Shown: positions 1 to 11,498 of the stretch, in pieces | Layout: each line of letters starts with the position of its first letter | How positions within the stretch are numbered: position 1 is the first letter of the stretch | Assembly (NCBI RefSeq): GCF_017654505.1 | Contig: NC_054538.1 | Span: 64,797,678-64,861,677 of the forward strand | DNA length: 64,000 nucleotides | From: Polyodon spathula | Lineage: Eukaryota; Chordata; Actinopteri; Acipenseriformes; Polyodontidae | Direction of reading: 5' to 3' | Notes under the pieces: generated by a model | Databases searched by the model: none | What the model was told of the DNA's origin: nothing | What the model saw: only the letters and a program-made list of their open reading frames with translations | Translations under genes and position numbers: made by a program

Positions 1-2940
1 AAATACAGCCAACAAAAAGGTTATAAGGGTCACAGCAGTATGTCAGTCTTCAGAGCAGAGAAGAATAACACAAATAATCCAGCAATAAAAAAACAAACAG
101 CTTTTGTTAACAAAATGGGATTTGAAGCTGGAAATGCTCCAGACCAGCAATGTTAAAGATAACCAAGTCAGTGAAAACAAAAACAAAAATTGTTAATGGA
201 CCGTCACTTTTTTTTTTTTTTTTTTAATAAAAATGGGAAAAAAAAGCTTTTAATAACTGATAATTTTTTTTTTTTTTTTACAGATCAGCCTGGATGGAAT
301 GCCAGCTTTTTTACTTTATTTCAGGGCTGTCTTCCAGTCCTAGGGCTACAGATTGAAAACAATATAATGTAATATCATGGACCTCACGGCTAGAAAGGTA
401 GGTCATCGTTCTTAATACAATATAAGGGGTAGTAACAGAAGATCGAACTCCTGTCTGCACATTCAGAAACCAACACACTGGGGTTTATTCCATTAATTTT
501 ACCAGGGCAGGTCTAATTACAGCCACAGTTATAATAATACAAATATGACCAATCCTGGCATTGTATTTATTTAAATACACTAAAGAGACTCACACACACT
601 GTTAGGCATGTAGGTTTAAAATGCATTCTGCATCTACACAAAGTCTAGTTTTTTGTAGCTTTCTATACTATTCTCTTAAATAATAAAGTTTCAGCCACAG
701 TTCTTTGTTTTGTTTAGAAACAATAGGTATCTTGATTCAGAAGAATATTATTGTATTTAAAGGAAGGCAGTCATCTCCACATACATGGTGCAGTGATTAG
801 ATTCATGTATAGCAGAGCACCACGCCCATTTACAATTTTCCATTTTCATTCCATCAGTTAAGTGAGAGATACTGTATTCTGTTCTCTGGGCTATTTCACA
901 AAGAATAAGACTTCTACAGGCATGCACATACATACAAAATATTAAAAGCATGTCATAAATAATTCTGTCAGCCAGTCAAAATGCCTAATTCGTTCACATT
1001 TTATTTAGTAATTTGACAAACACTCGATAAGACTGATAAAAAACAAATCACCTAAGGTCAAAAAGTAATTCCCCCACAAATCAGAGTCCGTAGTTTTGTT
1101 CTTTTATCCGAAGAGTTACATAATATAATAAAAATTGAAATGAACATAATTCAGCTGAAGTAAATATGTGTCATGTAAAATTATGTGTGTCATGCTCAAT
1201 ACATTAATAATGAATTATTTTATAATATGAATGGTCAACTAGTTATGCTTGTTAATGATTCCTGTGGCACAGTTTATTATCAGCAATTTTCTTCATGCAC
1301 TAAAATAACTTACACTCTGTAAATGAGTGATGTTAATCAAACATGACAAATATAAAGCAATATGTACTTTGACATACACATCCTTGATAACGTGTGCTTG
1401 TTCAGTTCAGATTGATATTTCTCCACATTCACTGCTTGGGGCACCCATTCATAATGATCCCAAATGTTAAAGGGTAATTAAATTAGGAGCACTGTCTGGT
1501 CTTGTTTGAATTGAATATTATACAGAAAACAGGAACAATTCCATATTTTAGGATGATATAATACATCCAGTATTATGTAGCGCATGTTGTCTTCCGATAA
1601 CAATCAGAAATGATGGATGATGTCATCAGACTGAAATATTTATTAATTCTTGTACTTATCATAAAGTGTTTTGCATCATTTTGAGGTCAAATTTAATTCT
1701 GTATAAAAATGCTATGCAATAACAAAAAAGAATACATTCATGGGAGCCAAATTTAAACAATTCACCTCTTGGATTCCAAACACCCTCAACACTGTACAAT
1801 AATTACAAATTGTAATCACAAATATGATGCCTTGTCTTACTTTTTGACTATCTTTAACTGACCACCATATAGTCTGTATTTAAGGATTATGAACATAATC
1901 CATCACCAATATGGAGATTTTATTTTAGTGTAATACCCAACACATCATATACCCTGGAAATTTGACCCCAATTTAAAAAGCAGTTAGTCAGTTAAAAAAA
2001 ACAAGTGCCCATTTCAAAGGATATAGATCCTTAATAGATAAAACGTTAAATATAATTTTGAGTTGCTTTTATTTTTTCTTCATACATTATATTTCTTGTG
2101 CTACCAGCTGAAGACTGCCAGCATGGCGATTGCCTGGCTATAAACATGCTGATCATCTGCTTCCCCCTCCTCTGACAAGAAACTATTCATTGCATCAGTA
2201 AGAGACCCAATACCTCTCACCCCCTTGCTATGCATCTTCAGGCTAAGTTTAGATACAATATTTACTGGTAGAGCTGGGATGCGATCTCATAACCTTTTGA
2301 TGTTATGAATTAATAAACCTTACCAATGGAATTAATCATCTGAATCCTTATATTTCCTGATCCAGGACAACGCTTTCATTTCTGAAAAAGACAAGTATAA
2401 ACCTGGCTCTGCAGTTTGGAATATTTACTCAGAGAATATTTGAATGTCAGACAAACAATCTGAAGGTGTTGAAATGCTCTGCATTGTCATGTGTTCCACA
2501 GATGTGGTTGGAATAGGCCTTGTAGTTTTATGAAGGAATTAATTTCGACACAAATGTGTTCCTGCAAGGCGGGGGTGTACATTTTTACTACTGATTCTGG
2601 TGTTAAAGTAATAAAGCTGCCGATTAGAGGTATTTTAAATAGCATGATCCAGTAGCTTTTCTGTCAGCTGTGAACACAGTAAAAAAATACAGCAAGGTTT
2701 ACAGTGAGTTGGTCTTTTTTTTTTTTTTCTTTTTTTTTTTGGGGGGGGGGGGGGTATTTTATTGGAATTTCAGTTCCCATTTTCATACCTGAGGTGTGTT
2801 CTCTGCCTATTTCTCTATTTTTAAAAGTAGGGTTTAGTATCTTAGAATGTGAATACAGTCTCTGACTAATCTTATTCATACTTATTGCAATTAACATGTA
2901 CACTCCGTGTCGAACTCACCATATAAGTCCACTTGAGAGA
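1..2940. other. Unassigned AT-rich non-coding DNA
   Basis: I see no coding region, RNA gene or recognisable transposon here. Short open frames exist on both strands but have no family resemblance. The only notable structure is a T-run followed by a G-run near 2714-2755. Confidence 0.6.
2714..2755. repeat. Poly-T followed by poly-G tract
   Basis: About 26 T (with one C) run directly into about 14 G on the plus strand. Such a junction is a low-complexity tract prone to length errors in sequencing. Confidence 0.9.
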
Positions 2941-3149
2941 AGGACCTGGGGCCTGTTGCACAAAAGTGGTTTAAAGAGTTATCCTGAAAACTTTCAGGTT
3001 TAATTGTGAAAGTCAGGCTTAGTCTGTTGCACAAATCAAGATAATAATAACTCAGGCTTAAGACCATGGTAACATATCACACTTAAATAAACCTGCTTCG
3101 GAGGAGGGTAACAAAAATTAATCCTGACTTTTAAAACTGAAAAAAAAAA

Positions 3150-3526
3150 ATGGTGTCACATTTTATACCGAGAGTGGTAGATGTTGGTGCTGTAATTATA
3201 AGAAGGGCTTTTCGTGGGGACGGGGTGTTCAGCGATCGCCAGGATCCGATTACGAGCGATACTGCTTCTCTAGGGATGATATTCTGTATCTGGAGGATCT
3301 CCTAAGACCCTCCCTTGAGAGCCCTCACCCATATACAGTTACTCTGCATTACTCTGTGGAACATTTTTGTATACAGTCAGTGATGCTGAAAATCTTAATA
3401 AGGCAATGATATGCAGAGCTATAAGGAAAGTGTACCTTGCACTGAAGAAGTTGCTGCCAGTCTTGTGAAATTTCCCGGACATGGTCCAGTGAAGTGGAAC
3501 AAGGAGGCGTTCTATGCTATTGCAGG
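3150..3526 (+). pseudogene. HARBI1-like transposase, exon 1 remnant
   Basis: The translation starts M-V-S-H-F-I-P-R-V-V-D-V-G and contains the N-terminal HARBI1 pattern (two Arg then Ala-Phe, later V-F-S-D-R-Q-D-P). It then shifts frame to a stretch resembling ERYCFSRDDILYLEDLLRP and again to one ending in F-P-G-H and F-Y-A-I-A-G. The last coding bases are followed by GTAATT, a plausible splice donor. HARBI1 proteins are DDE-type nucleases acting on Harbinger transposon ends. The DDE residues sit in the next exon, which is absent. Several indels make this copy non-functional. A homologous, better preserved exon lies inverted at 5806-6201. Confidence 0.7.
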
Positions 3527-3559
3527 TAATTATTATAATATAATAATTACCTACTGCCC

Positions 3560-3790
3560 CTGACACTAGAGATGATCAGGGTGGAAAAAGCGCAGGTTTT
3601 GCTGGTCGCACCCAAATGCCCGAGGCACCCCTGGTTTGCTCGCCTCTCCAACATGTTGTGTGGCCAACCGTGCAGCTCCCGTTCCGCAAGGACATCCTGA
3701 GCCAAGCGTGGGAGTTATTGTGGCACCCGAACCCGGCCTAGCTCCAGCTCTGGGTTTGGCTGTTGAACAGAGCCGTCTATCCAGACGAGG
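3560..3790 (+). pseudogene. DIRS pol C-terminal tail (after RNase H), degraded
   Basis: Read piecewise with one or two frame shifts, this gives segments such as RVEKAQVLLVAPKCPRHPWF and a later segment with L-W-H-P-N-P. These resemble the region between RNase H and the recombinase frame in fish DIRS and related pol proteins (a V-I-L-V-A-P-x-W-P-x-x-x-W-F pattern). The resemblance is from memory of the family, and the segment is short and broken. Confidence 0.4.
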
Positions 3791-4725
3791 ACTGCCAGGC
3801 GCAGTGATAGAGACAATACAGTCTGCTGGGGTGTCTAGCACCAGAGCTCAGTATTTGTATAAATGGAAAGTTTTCCAAAACTGGTGCATTTCTGGGGGTC
3901 ATGACTCTGTGACTTGCACTGTTGAGACAACTATAACCTTCTTAAACACCTGTTTGATGTGGGAAAATCTGCATCCACTCTGAAGGTCTGCTTGGCAGCA
4001 ATATCGGTGTGCCACGATAAAACTGACTCTGTGTCTGCTGGGGCACACTTCCTGGCAGTGCAGTTTCTTAAAGGGGCCCGGAGGCTCCATACTCTGATGA
4101 AAAGCATGGTCCCTATGTGGGATCTGGAGCTGGTGCTGGGGGTCCTTACGGGTCCCTCATTTGAGCCCATGGCCTCAGCAGAGCTGCACTCTGTTTCCCT
4201 CAAAGTGGCGTTTTTGTTAGCCATTACGTCTGCCAGAAGAGTAAGTGAGCTTCATGCGCTGTCCATCGATGACACCTGTATGGCTTTCACTGGTAATGAC
4301 TCATGGGTAACATTAAGAACCAACACAGCCTTTTGGCCTTTTTGGTCTCTTCATTCCATATTAACCAACCAGTGGTTTTGGAAGCTTTCAGACCTCCCCC
4401 GCATGAATCAGAGGAGGATCGCAGACAGCACACGCTTTGCCAAGTCTGGGCTCTGCGCTGTTACCTGCATAGGACAGCATCCTAGAAACAGTCAAACTAG
4501 CTGTTTGTCTGCTATGGCTCCCGCTGTAGAGGTCAAGCTCTTTCGAAGCAACGTCTGGCACACTGGGTGTCGGATGCCATACGCTTGGCGTATGACCCCC
4601 CCCCCACCCCCCATGCTGGGGGACATTACGGCCCATTCCACCAGGGGCCACGCGCCTCCTTGGATGAGCTTTGCAATGCTGCCACCTGGACAGGTAGTCA
4701 CGTTTTTACCGCCTTGATGTTGCAA
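3760..4725 (+). pseudogene. DIRS tyrosine recombinase, frameshifted
   Basis: The product would be the integrase-like tyrosine recombinase that circularises and inserts DIRS cDNA. The N-terminal SAM-like part reads LSRRGLPGAVIETIQSAGVS then A-Q-Y-L-Y-K-W-K-V-F-x-x-W-C, encoded up to about 3945. The frame then changes and continues from 3959 with LKVAFLLAITSARRVSELHA, which contains the first catalytic Arg region. A shift near 4320 leads to HINQPVVLEAF and ALRCYLHRTA. The H-S-T-R-G box (the His and second Arg region) is at about 4635-4650 in another frame. The nucleophilic Tyr codon of a Y-R-L-D-V motif lies at 4707-4709. All catalytic landmarks are therefore visible, but spread over at least three frames with an in-frame stop near 4498. 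Confidence in the family is high and in function nil. Confidence 0.75.
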
Positions 4726-4900
4726 ACCGAGCGAGGCCCTCCCTGGGCTCTAGGGTGCTGCAGGCAGCATGCCCTTAGGCGTCATGAGGGCTCTAGAGGT
4801 TATCGCCGTGTGGCTGTACTATCGGTAATCTGGAGCCACGATAGCTTTGGTACAGCTTCCCATTTGGTAATGGTTGTCATTCCACTTGAAAGGGAACATT

Positions 4901-5139
4901 AGGTTATTACCCTACTCTAGTTCCCTGAAAAGAAAACAACCATTACCCTTCGAGGTCGTGTCCCCAGCTGACCTTCGATTTCGAAAACGGCGATATGCTA
5001 CTGTGAGGAAGTCCCTCTTCAGCAGGAGTTGGGAGGGACTTCCCCCTCACAGCAGGGCCCTGATAGGGCAGCTTTTTTATATGTGCTCAGTGATTGACTG
5101 GTCATTCTTTTCAGGGAACCAGGGTTATGGTAATAACCT
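4901..5139. repeat. Inverted repeat arms at the DIRS 3' end
   Basis: Bases 4901-4934 and 5105-5139 are reverse complements with a few mismatches; both contain AGGTTATTACC and TTCCCTGAAAAGAA. DIRS elements end in inverted terminal repeats and internal complementary regions rather than LTRs, and this fits that arrangement. Confidence 0.65.
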
Positions 5140-5602
5140 AAGGTTATATCCTCTTAACTCAAACCAGATAACTTAAACTAAACCTGGCTTTTTTAAATCA
5201 CTTTTGTGCAATAGGCCCCAGGGGCCTGTTTCACGAACGTGGTTTAATAAAGCCAGGCTAAATTTATGTTATCTGGTTTGAGTTAATAGGATATAACTTA
5301 GCAGGCTAACTTTGTTGCAAGAACATAGACTTAAATTAGATAACTCAAGCCAGGTTAATGTTTATATCTATGAGAGTGGAACCAACTGTTTGAGTGTGTT
5401 GTCATGGTAATCTTTATTAATGGTCATTTGAAAAAATGGAGAATACGAAAGGGCGACTTTTTTTTTTTTATGCTTTCGAGCAACACATTTTAGTTTCAGC
5501 ATATGATAATATTAAATCACAAAAAAAAAAAAAAGAAAACGCTACTGCTGTCAATGTATAAGTATAGAGACGTGTCCCAAGTACAGAAGCACAAATCCCC
5601 AG

Positions 5603-5606
<4 letters not shown>

Positions 5607-5693
<87 letters not shown>
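5607..5693. repeat. (TA)n microsatellite
   Basis: About 43 perfect TA units inside Harbinger copy B, a likely replication and sequencing slippage site. Confidence 0.95.
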
Positions 5694-5695
<2 letters not shown>

Positions 5696-5805
5696 CTCTG
5701 TATTTTGATTAATGAAAAATAAATATAAAAATTTGTACTATATAGATGTGTTTGCTTTATTTGTATGGATAAAAACATTAAATATATATTTTAATAATTA
5801 CCGGC

Positions 5806-6201
5806 AACAGCAATCATAGAACTCCTTCTTGTTCCGCTTCACTGGAACATGTCCGGGAAATTTCACAAAGACTGGCAGCAACTTCTTCAGTGCAAAATAT
5901 ACTTTTCTTATAGCTCTGCATTTGTTGCCTTATTAAGATTTTCAGCATCGCCGACTGTATACAAAAATGTTCCACAGGCCATAAATCTTAGATCTATGCA
6001 GTGTACCTGTATGTTGGTAAGGGCTCTGATTCGTCGCGTTGGTTGATCAGGGGAGGGTCTAAGGAGATCCGCCAGATACAGGCTACCATCTGGATAATTT
6101 ATCGGGTTCTGGTGATCACTGAACACCCTGTCCCCATGAAAAGCCCTTCTTATAATTACAGCACCAACATCTACCACTCTCGGTATAAAAGGTGACACCA
6201 T
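5806..6201 (-). pseudogene. HARBI1-like transposase, exon 1 (better preserved copy)
   Basis: Reading down from 6201 the frame is open for 97 codons, starting M-V-S-P-F-I-P-R-V-V-D-V-G. It includes VFSDHQNPINYPD, R-I-R-A-L-T, C-G-T-F-L-Y-T-V-G-D-A-E-N-L-N-K-A-T and ends after N-A-E-L. Beyond the stop, shifted frames give C-C-Q-S-x-x-N-F-P-D-M and then a GGTAATTATT donor-like site identical to copy A. This is the N-terminal domain of HARBI1-family nucleases. The catalytic exon is missing, so it cannot be an active transposase. The start is chosen because copy A has the same ATG. Confidence 0.7.
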
Positions 6202-6395
6202 TTATTTTTTTTCAGTTTTAAAAGTCAGGATTAACCTTTATTATCCTGCTCCAAAGCAGGTTTATTTAAGCATGGTATGTTACCATGGTTTTAAGCCTGG
6301 GTTATTATTATCTTGTTTTGTGCAACAGACTAAGCCTGACTTTCACAATTAAACCTGAAAGTTATCAAGATAACTCTTTAAACCAGTTTTTGTGT

Positions 6396-6980
6396 TTCTA
6401 TCTCATGTAAGACAAATGAAGTATTTGCAAGCATGTATCACTTGCATGTGCAAATCATGGTTCATAGTTTGTGTATAACAGGTACGTGAGGGGAGCAGGT
6501 ACCGCAGCTGATTCCATTGCCAGCAGCTTCCTGCTTGGTGGAATTCATGAGTGTAATGCAATTTGACAGTATTTTTTTTTGGGAAGCAAACCAAGGAAGC
6601 AGACACTGTTATATTGAGAAGATCTACTTCTAAATAATAATAAAAAAGCATACAGAATGAATTGATCTAAAGAAGAAGAATCAAACACTTGAACATCTCA
6701 AAATAAGGACATATTCACACTTTACATGGTGTAAACAATCCCTTTAATATAAAACCACTATTTTTGAGAGGTGCTCCGTGGTCTTTCAGTATAAAATCAT
6801 AAGCATGAACAGCTAATTCCAATCCAAACTACCTAATCCAAACCTGGATCGCTCACTTGGACTGTATTATCCTATTTCCTAATCAGTTGCATGTAGGTTC
6901 CAGAGTGGAAGTCATTTTTCCAGATACTTTCCAAAAAAAAAAAAAAAAAAAAAAATTGACAAGCAACAGTAAACAACGTT

Positions 6981-7022
<42 letters not shown>

Positions 7023-8460
7023 ATTTTGGTGATTATTTTTTAACAGTCACACTTAGGTAAATAAAAGAAATGGAAAAATGAACACTACTGAAACTAAATC
7101 TAGATCAAAATACTCAGGGCACACTGTCTCCCATGAATCACTTTTTCCAGCACATTACTTGGAATACCAAATATTGTTTCCTAGATTCAGCTCTACCAAG
7201 TCTCTATATCCTATTTCTTGTGAACTCTATATTTTAAAGATAAAATTCAAAAAGCCCAGCCCTGTTGGCAGACTCATGATTTGAAAACAAAAGTTGCTGC
7301 ACCATTAAGTGAAAAGGAAAAGACATCCATCTTGCAAACATATGACTGTTTTATTTTTATTTTAGAAAATAAAGTGCACCCATAAGCACATAGAGATAGA
7401 TAGAAAAGATACATATGCAAAATGTATAAGACATATCAGCAACAGTAACATGATTAGCAATCTTTCTGAAAGGGTTCTTCCAGTTCAAACCTGTTGTAGG
7501 TTGGTTTCCTAAATGTGGTGTATATATATATACAGTATATATATAATAATTATAGCGCATGTATATTCCTAGTGTTCAAAACTCCAGGCTCAGTAGCTAA
7601 GGTGACCTTGCAGATAACATAATATGCTGATTGAAATGTTTCTCAAAGTTCAAAACCACTGTCCTTCAACTTTAACTGTGGACATTGTCTTTATCTTTGG
7701 TTAATTATAAAATACTTGCTAGGCTGTTTTTTTCTGTAGTGTATTGAGACGAGTGTATACCATACAAACCTCCATGTGGTGCTCTAAGCTCTGGGAAGTT
7801 TATTTAACATCTCTCAGCAAAATGTATTGACTGTGTGACTGTTTAGATCCATGCGTTAAAATATAACATGCAGAGGAATTTGAAGGTGGTTACCAAAATT
7901 AGCCCTGTTGATACAATTCTCTAATATGTCACTTGCCAGTAAGGGGCTGTTCATTTGGCAACCTTTCTTCAGCTTATAACAAATCTTTCATTTTTACAAG
8001 CAAGAGTGTCTAAAAAATGTATAACATGTCTTGTATTAAACATAATACCTGCAGAGTTTGACATATAGATCAAACATAAGATGTACATTTATGCTCTGTT
8101 TGTTTTAGAAGTGACCTGGATGTCAAAAATATTACAATTGGTTAATGTTTGAATAATATGGTCACCATACATAGAGAATATGTAATGGGTTTATTTTCCC
8201 ATTTTAGGAGAGCCTCACAAAGGACAAAGTACAGGGAGGTTATAAAATTAGTTGGATGACAATTGGTGTTCTAAACAATATGTGACAGTTAATACTAACA
8301 GTGGCTGGTGACAGCAATATAATTATAAGAACATGTAACTACTGCATTTAAAATAAATCTTATTTTATAACCTTTACACTAGTAATGTGTGATTAAAATG
8401 TGGTTGTAAGAAAGTGTAACAGTATCTTTAAAGTGTGACCAAGATGTGTTGACATGATTG
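6396..8460. other. Unassigned non-coding DNA with two poly-A tracts
   Basis: No coding or RNA feature was recognised. Poly-A runs at about 6932-6954 and 6986-7018 are the only structure noted. They may be old retroposon tails, but no matching body was found upstream. Confidence 0.5.
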
Positions 8461-8476
8461 CATTATTATTATTCTT

Positions 8477-8477
<1 letters not shown>

Positions 8478-8546
<69 letters not shown>
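8478..8546. repeat. (TAA)n microsatellite
   Basis: About 23 TAA units. No LINE or SINE body could be tied to it. Confidence 0.95.
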
Positions 8547-8549
<3 letters not shown>

Positions 8550-8940
8550 TGTCATTATCCTTATCTATATTGTGGCAGTTGTACAGTGTGAGTATTGCAA
8601 CACCTCACAGGACCGTTGATTTGCCTGCACAGTGCATCGCTGTAAACTCGTTTAGGCTGGAATTTCAACATTAAATTCTATGGTTGGTCCCGTGTCACAC
8701 ACAGTCAAGTCATACCAGGTTGGGTGAGGTAGTCCGTCAGTGACTTTATCAGAGTGCACCCCTGCACCTCATTGCAATTATTATGTAATCTTCTGTGAAG
8801 CCTGATTGCTTTGTTTATTGATGTAACGATGTTTTTGTTGAAAGTTTGTAAATGTTTATAAGGGGAATGTGATATGTGAACTGAAAATAGCTGGAAAGCT
8901 GTCCGGTTGCAGCTCATGGAGCTCTTGGCATGCAAGTGGT

Positions 8941-8992
8941 TATTGCAGTACCGGATGGTGTGTGAATATTGCAGTACAGGATGGTGTGTGAA
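8941..8992 (+). repeat. 26-bp tandem duplication
   Basis: Two adjacent 26-bp copies, each beginning TATTGCAGTA and ending GGTGTGTGAA, differ at one base (C/A). This is a recent local duplication. Confidence 0.9.
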
Positions 8993-9259
8993 CTTGTGCT
9001 GCTCTCTCTATCGGTTCCTTCTGCTTTCGGGGAAACACAGATGTTCTGGAGGGATCGCATGAGAGTGCTAAATCAGGTCTGTTCGACATATCCAGGAGCA
9101 TATGTGCACAGTTATGTAAATGCTGTAGTTAACCCTGCTAGGGAGGACAGCTCTATAATAAACATCACGTCCCTGAGAGCCAAAGTTCTAGCACTTCAAA
9201 GGCTGCAGGCCCACGGTACATGTACTGTAAGAAACCAAAGGCTTATATGACAGTGAATG

Positions 9260-10313
9260 ACATGTGTGGCATGAAACACGACTATAAGGAATTACTTTAC
9301 AAATGAGGCAGCTAACTAGTAAAATGTAATTTAGCTTTATGGTGATTTAGTTTGTGAATTATATTCATTATTCTATAAACTACATGATGGTATGATATTT
9401 AATTTATAAAACTTTATGAATACATTCCTCTGAGACTTTATTTTACCAACCTGTATGTAGAGTATATATTGTCTGTTTAGGTCAATATAATTCATTTGGT
9501 GAATTCAAAACAAATTCTCAGAGCTCAGAAATGGATTTAATTACTACAGTAGGAGAAAGTGTTTCCCATCACATTTGTTGGAAAGGGAACTACAAACATC
9601 TGCGTGGTAGCTGGCATAGAATGTGAGACTGAACTATTTTGCTTACAAAATCATTTGTCAGTAAAAACAAGCCTATTTCCTTTGTTTTAAGTTGTATACA
9701 AATTAGGTTTGTGACATATTAAGATACTGAGTGATTTTGAACAAACGCTGAACAAACACAGACATTAATCCAACTAAACCTACTAAGGACATAGAGATGT
9801 TAAGATATGCAGCCCAAGCTGTTTATTTTTCCTCCCTATTGTCTGTGCTTGTGTTTTTGTACCACTTTTTAAGAGGTCAGTGTACCAGAGATCCTTCACT
9901 GGAAAATTGCATGGACAACTCCTGATGTAGGTTAATGCACTGCAATAAAATAAACAAACACGTAGCCTTGATTTTAAACAGGAGAGATACAGTTTTATTC
10001 CACTGTTTCATTCTTTTTTTTTTTTGGATTGGTGGTCATAGACCAAAGTCCTCTATATATCCTCAAGGAAAAGCACAAACAATACCCCATGAGCCCTACT
10101 CCTGGCCACCCCCTTTAGCGTTGTACAGTAAACATGCCATTCCAATGCCTTAATGCCAATTGTGACAAATTGTGATTGACCCAAACTTGATTCATTGGAA
10201 GGTTAGTACTCTATGAGGAAATTAATACTTAGCAACTCGTGTGAGTGATTTTCAAAGGATTTTCCTCCAGTCATTTACTCCTGAACTACAACTAAGCTAA
10301 CTCAAGTTGTTTG
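9260..10313. other. Unassigned non-coding DNA
   Basis: Nothing recognised. The open frame just upstream (8969-9250, 93 codons) begins inside the 26-bp duplication, has no family resemblance, and is treated as chance. Confidence 0.5.
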
Positions 10314-11498
10314 TAAGACCCCATTCACACTGCTGTTCTGGCCCAGGGCCGCCTCAGGACCACCACATATTTAGGTCTGCAACCACGTTCACATTTGCGG
10401 TTTAAGGCGCCTTTGCGTGTTCACATATACTAAAATGTGGCGAATTGTTTTTTTGTTTTTTTTTAATGGAATGATAGCCTGCACTCAGAATGGAAGAGCT
10501 ATCGGGATATACAGTAATCCTTGATTTGTAGCAGATGTTTCTTATTCATATATTTTTTTCAATGCAGCACAGTAGCAATTGTATGGTATATATTAAAATA
10601 TATATATATATAGACCATGGTGCATCAACGATCTTAGTATTTGTGGATAAGAACAGTATTTAATTTGGACTGTCTCCAAATTAGTAATAAATTAATCAAT
10701 CAATCAATCATCTGGAGATGGTCATATTCTGCACAGGTTTAGCATGGATGGGGAAGTTTAACCTTATCCATGCTGCAAAAACAACAATAACAAAACATTG
10801 TGTTTTATACAAATTAAACAATATGTTTTAAATAATAATAACAGAAATACTAAATAATACATAATATACATAGGGGCGGGGGGTACCCTGTCACAGTGTG
10901 TAAAAGAAGGCAGTTAAAAGCAATCAGCTTTTTAATGTAAAGACGCACTCTTCTGTAGCTATGTATATCTTGCGTGCAAAATAAACAACAGTGGCTGAAT
11001 ATGTCAAGTACCCAGCATTACTGATCAATATTGAGAACCACAATCCTGAAGTTTTTACATATATCGCTTAGTTAGTAGATAATAGGAAGAAACGGTAATT
11101 GTGACAAATTAAACTTAATTATGAATGCACTGCAGCTCGTATATTATGTGAAAGAAACAACCGGAACGTTAACCCACATTTTTTTTTTTTTATTTAATAT
11201 TTTTTATAATTAAAGTTGTATGATGTAGAAATAATTACCATTCAATACTGATCCACTGCTGTCTTGGCTAGCAGAGCATTCACCTTTCTATTCACCTTTC
11301 ACACGCGTGGTAGTATGGTAGTGCTGAACGACGTAACTTGATATGGAAAGGCGGACCTAACTCTGCTTTTCATACATATGTATGTAAAGGCCCGTCCTGG
11401 TCCTGGAAACTGTGAACGAAATCTAGGTCAGCCCTGGGCTGCTTTTTCTATTTTGGAGCGTTCACATATGACAAATCGCAAGTGTGAATGGGGTCTTA
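10314..11498. mobile_element. Non-autonomous DNA transposon with inverted ends (family unassigned)
   Basis: The left end TAAGACCCCATTCACACTG is mirrored at the right end by AGTGTGAATGGGGTCTTA (11481-11498). Inside each end there are further related motifs such as GTTCACATAT. No transposase remnant was seen in the roughly 1.2 kb interior, so this is probably a MITE-like or deleted element. The TAA/TTA flank would suit a three-base TWA target, but this is not proven. Confidence 0.6.

Larger units (their letters stand above)
3555..5140 (+). mobile_element. DIRS-type (tyrosine recombinase) retrotransposon fragment
   Basis: The stretch carries the tail of a pol-like reading frame, an overlapping tyrosine recombinase and then a terminal inverted-repeat region, the order expected at the 3' half of DIRS elements. 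It is GC-richer than the flanks. It sits inside Harbinger copy A: Harbinger intron sequence stops near 3550 and resumes near 5141. The gag, reverse transcriptase and most of the RNase H part are missing. A second DIRS relic of the same family lies at 27985-28520 on the minus strand and shares the terminal motif around the sequence CTGAAA. Confidence 0.7.
2948..5219 (+). mobile_element. PIF/Harbinger-type DNA transposon, copy A, interrupted by a DIRS fragment
   Basis: The left end reads GGGGCCTGTTGCACAAAAGT and the right end, inverted, reads ACTTTTGTGCAATAGGCCCC at 5200-5219, so the element has terminal inverted repeats of about 25 bp. Behind the left end lies a HARBI1-like first exon (3150-3526) ending at a GT donor. 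The second exon, with the catalytic part of the nuclease, is missing. Instead, from about 3555 to 5140 there is DIRS retrotransposon sequence, after which Harbinger subterminal sequence resumes (5141-5219). The right end abuts a second Harbinger copy in opposite orientation. The HARBI1 match and the inverted ends make the superfamily call solid. The exact target duplication could not be fixed. Confidence 0.75.
5221..6395 (-). mobile_element. PIF/Harbinger-type DNA transposon, copy B, internally deleted
   Basis: This copy runs on the minus strand. Its right end is GGGGCCTGTTTCACGAACGT at 5221. Its left subterminal sequence at 6300-6395 matches, inverted, the left arm of copy A (2965-3130), but the outermost terminal bases are lost and the homology stops near 6395. 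It contains only exon 1 of a HARBI1-like gene and a long (TA)n tract. It starts one base after the end of copy A, so the two right ends face each other. Confidence 0.7.

Noticed and set aside
190..372. 60-codon open frame
   Set aside because: Mostly encoded by T-runs giving poly-Phe; no family resemblance.
8969..9250. 93-codon frame with a signal-peptide-like start
   Set aside because: It begins within a 26-bp tandem duplication and shows no domain, splice context or family match.
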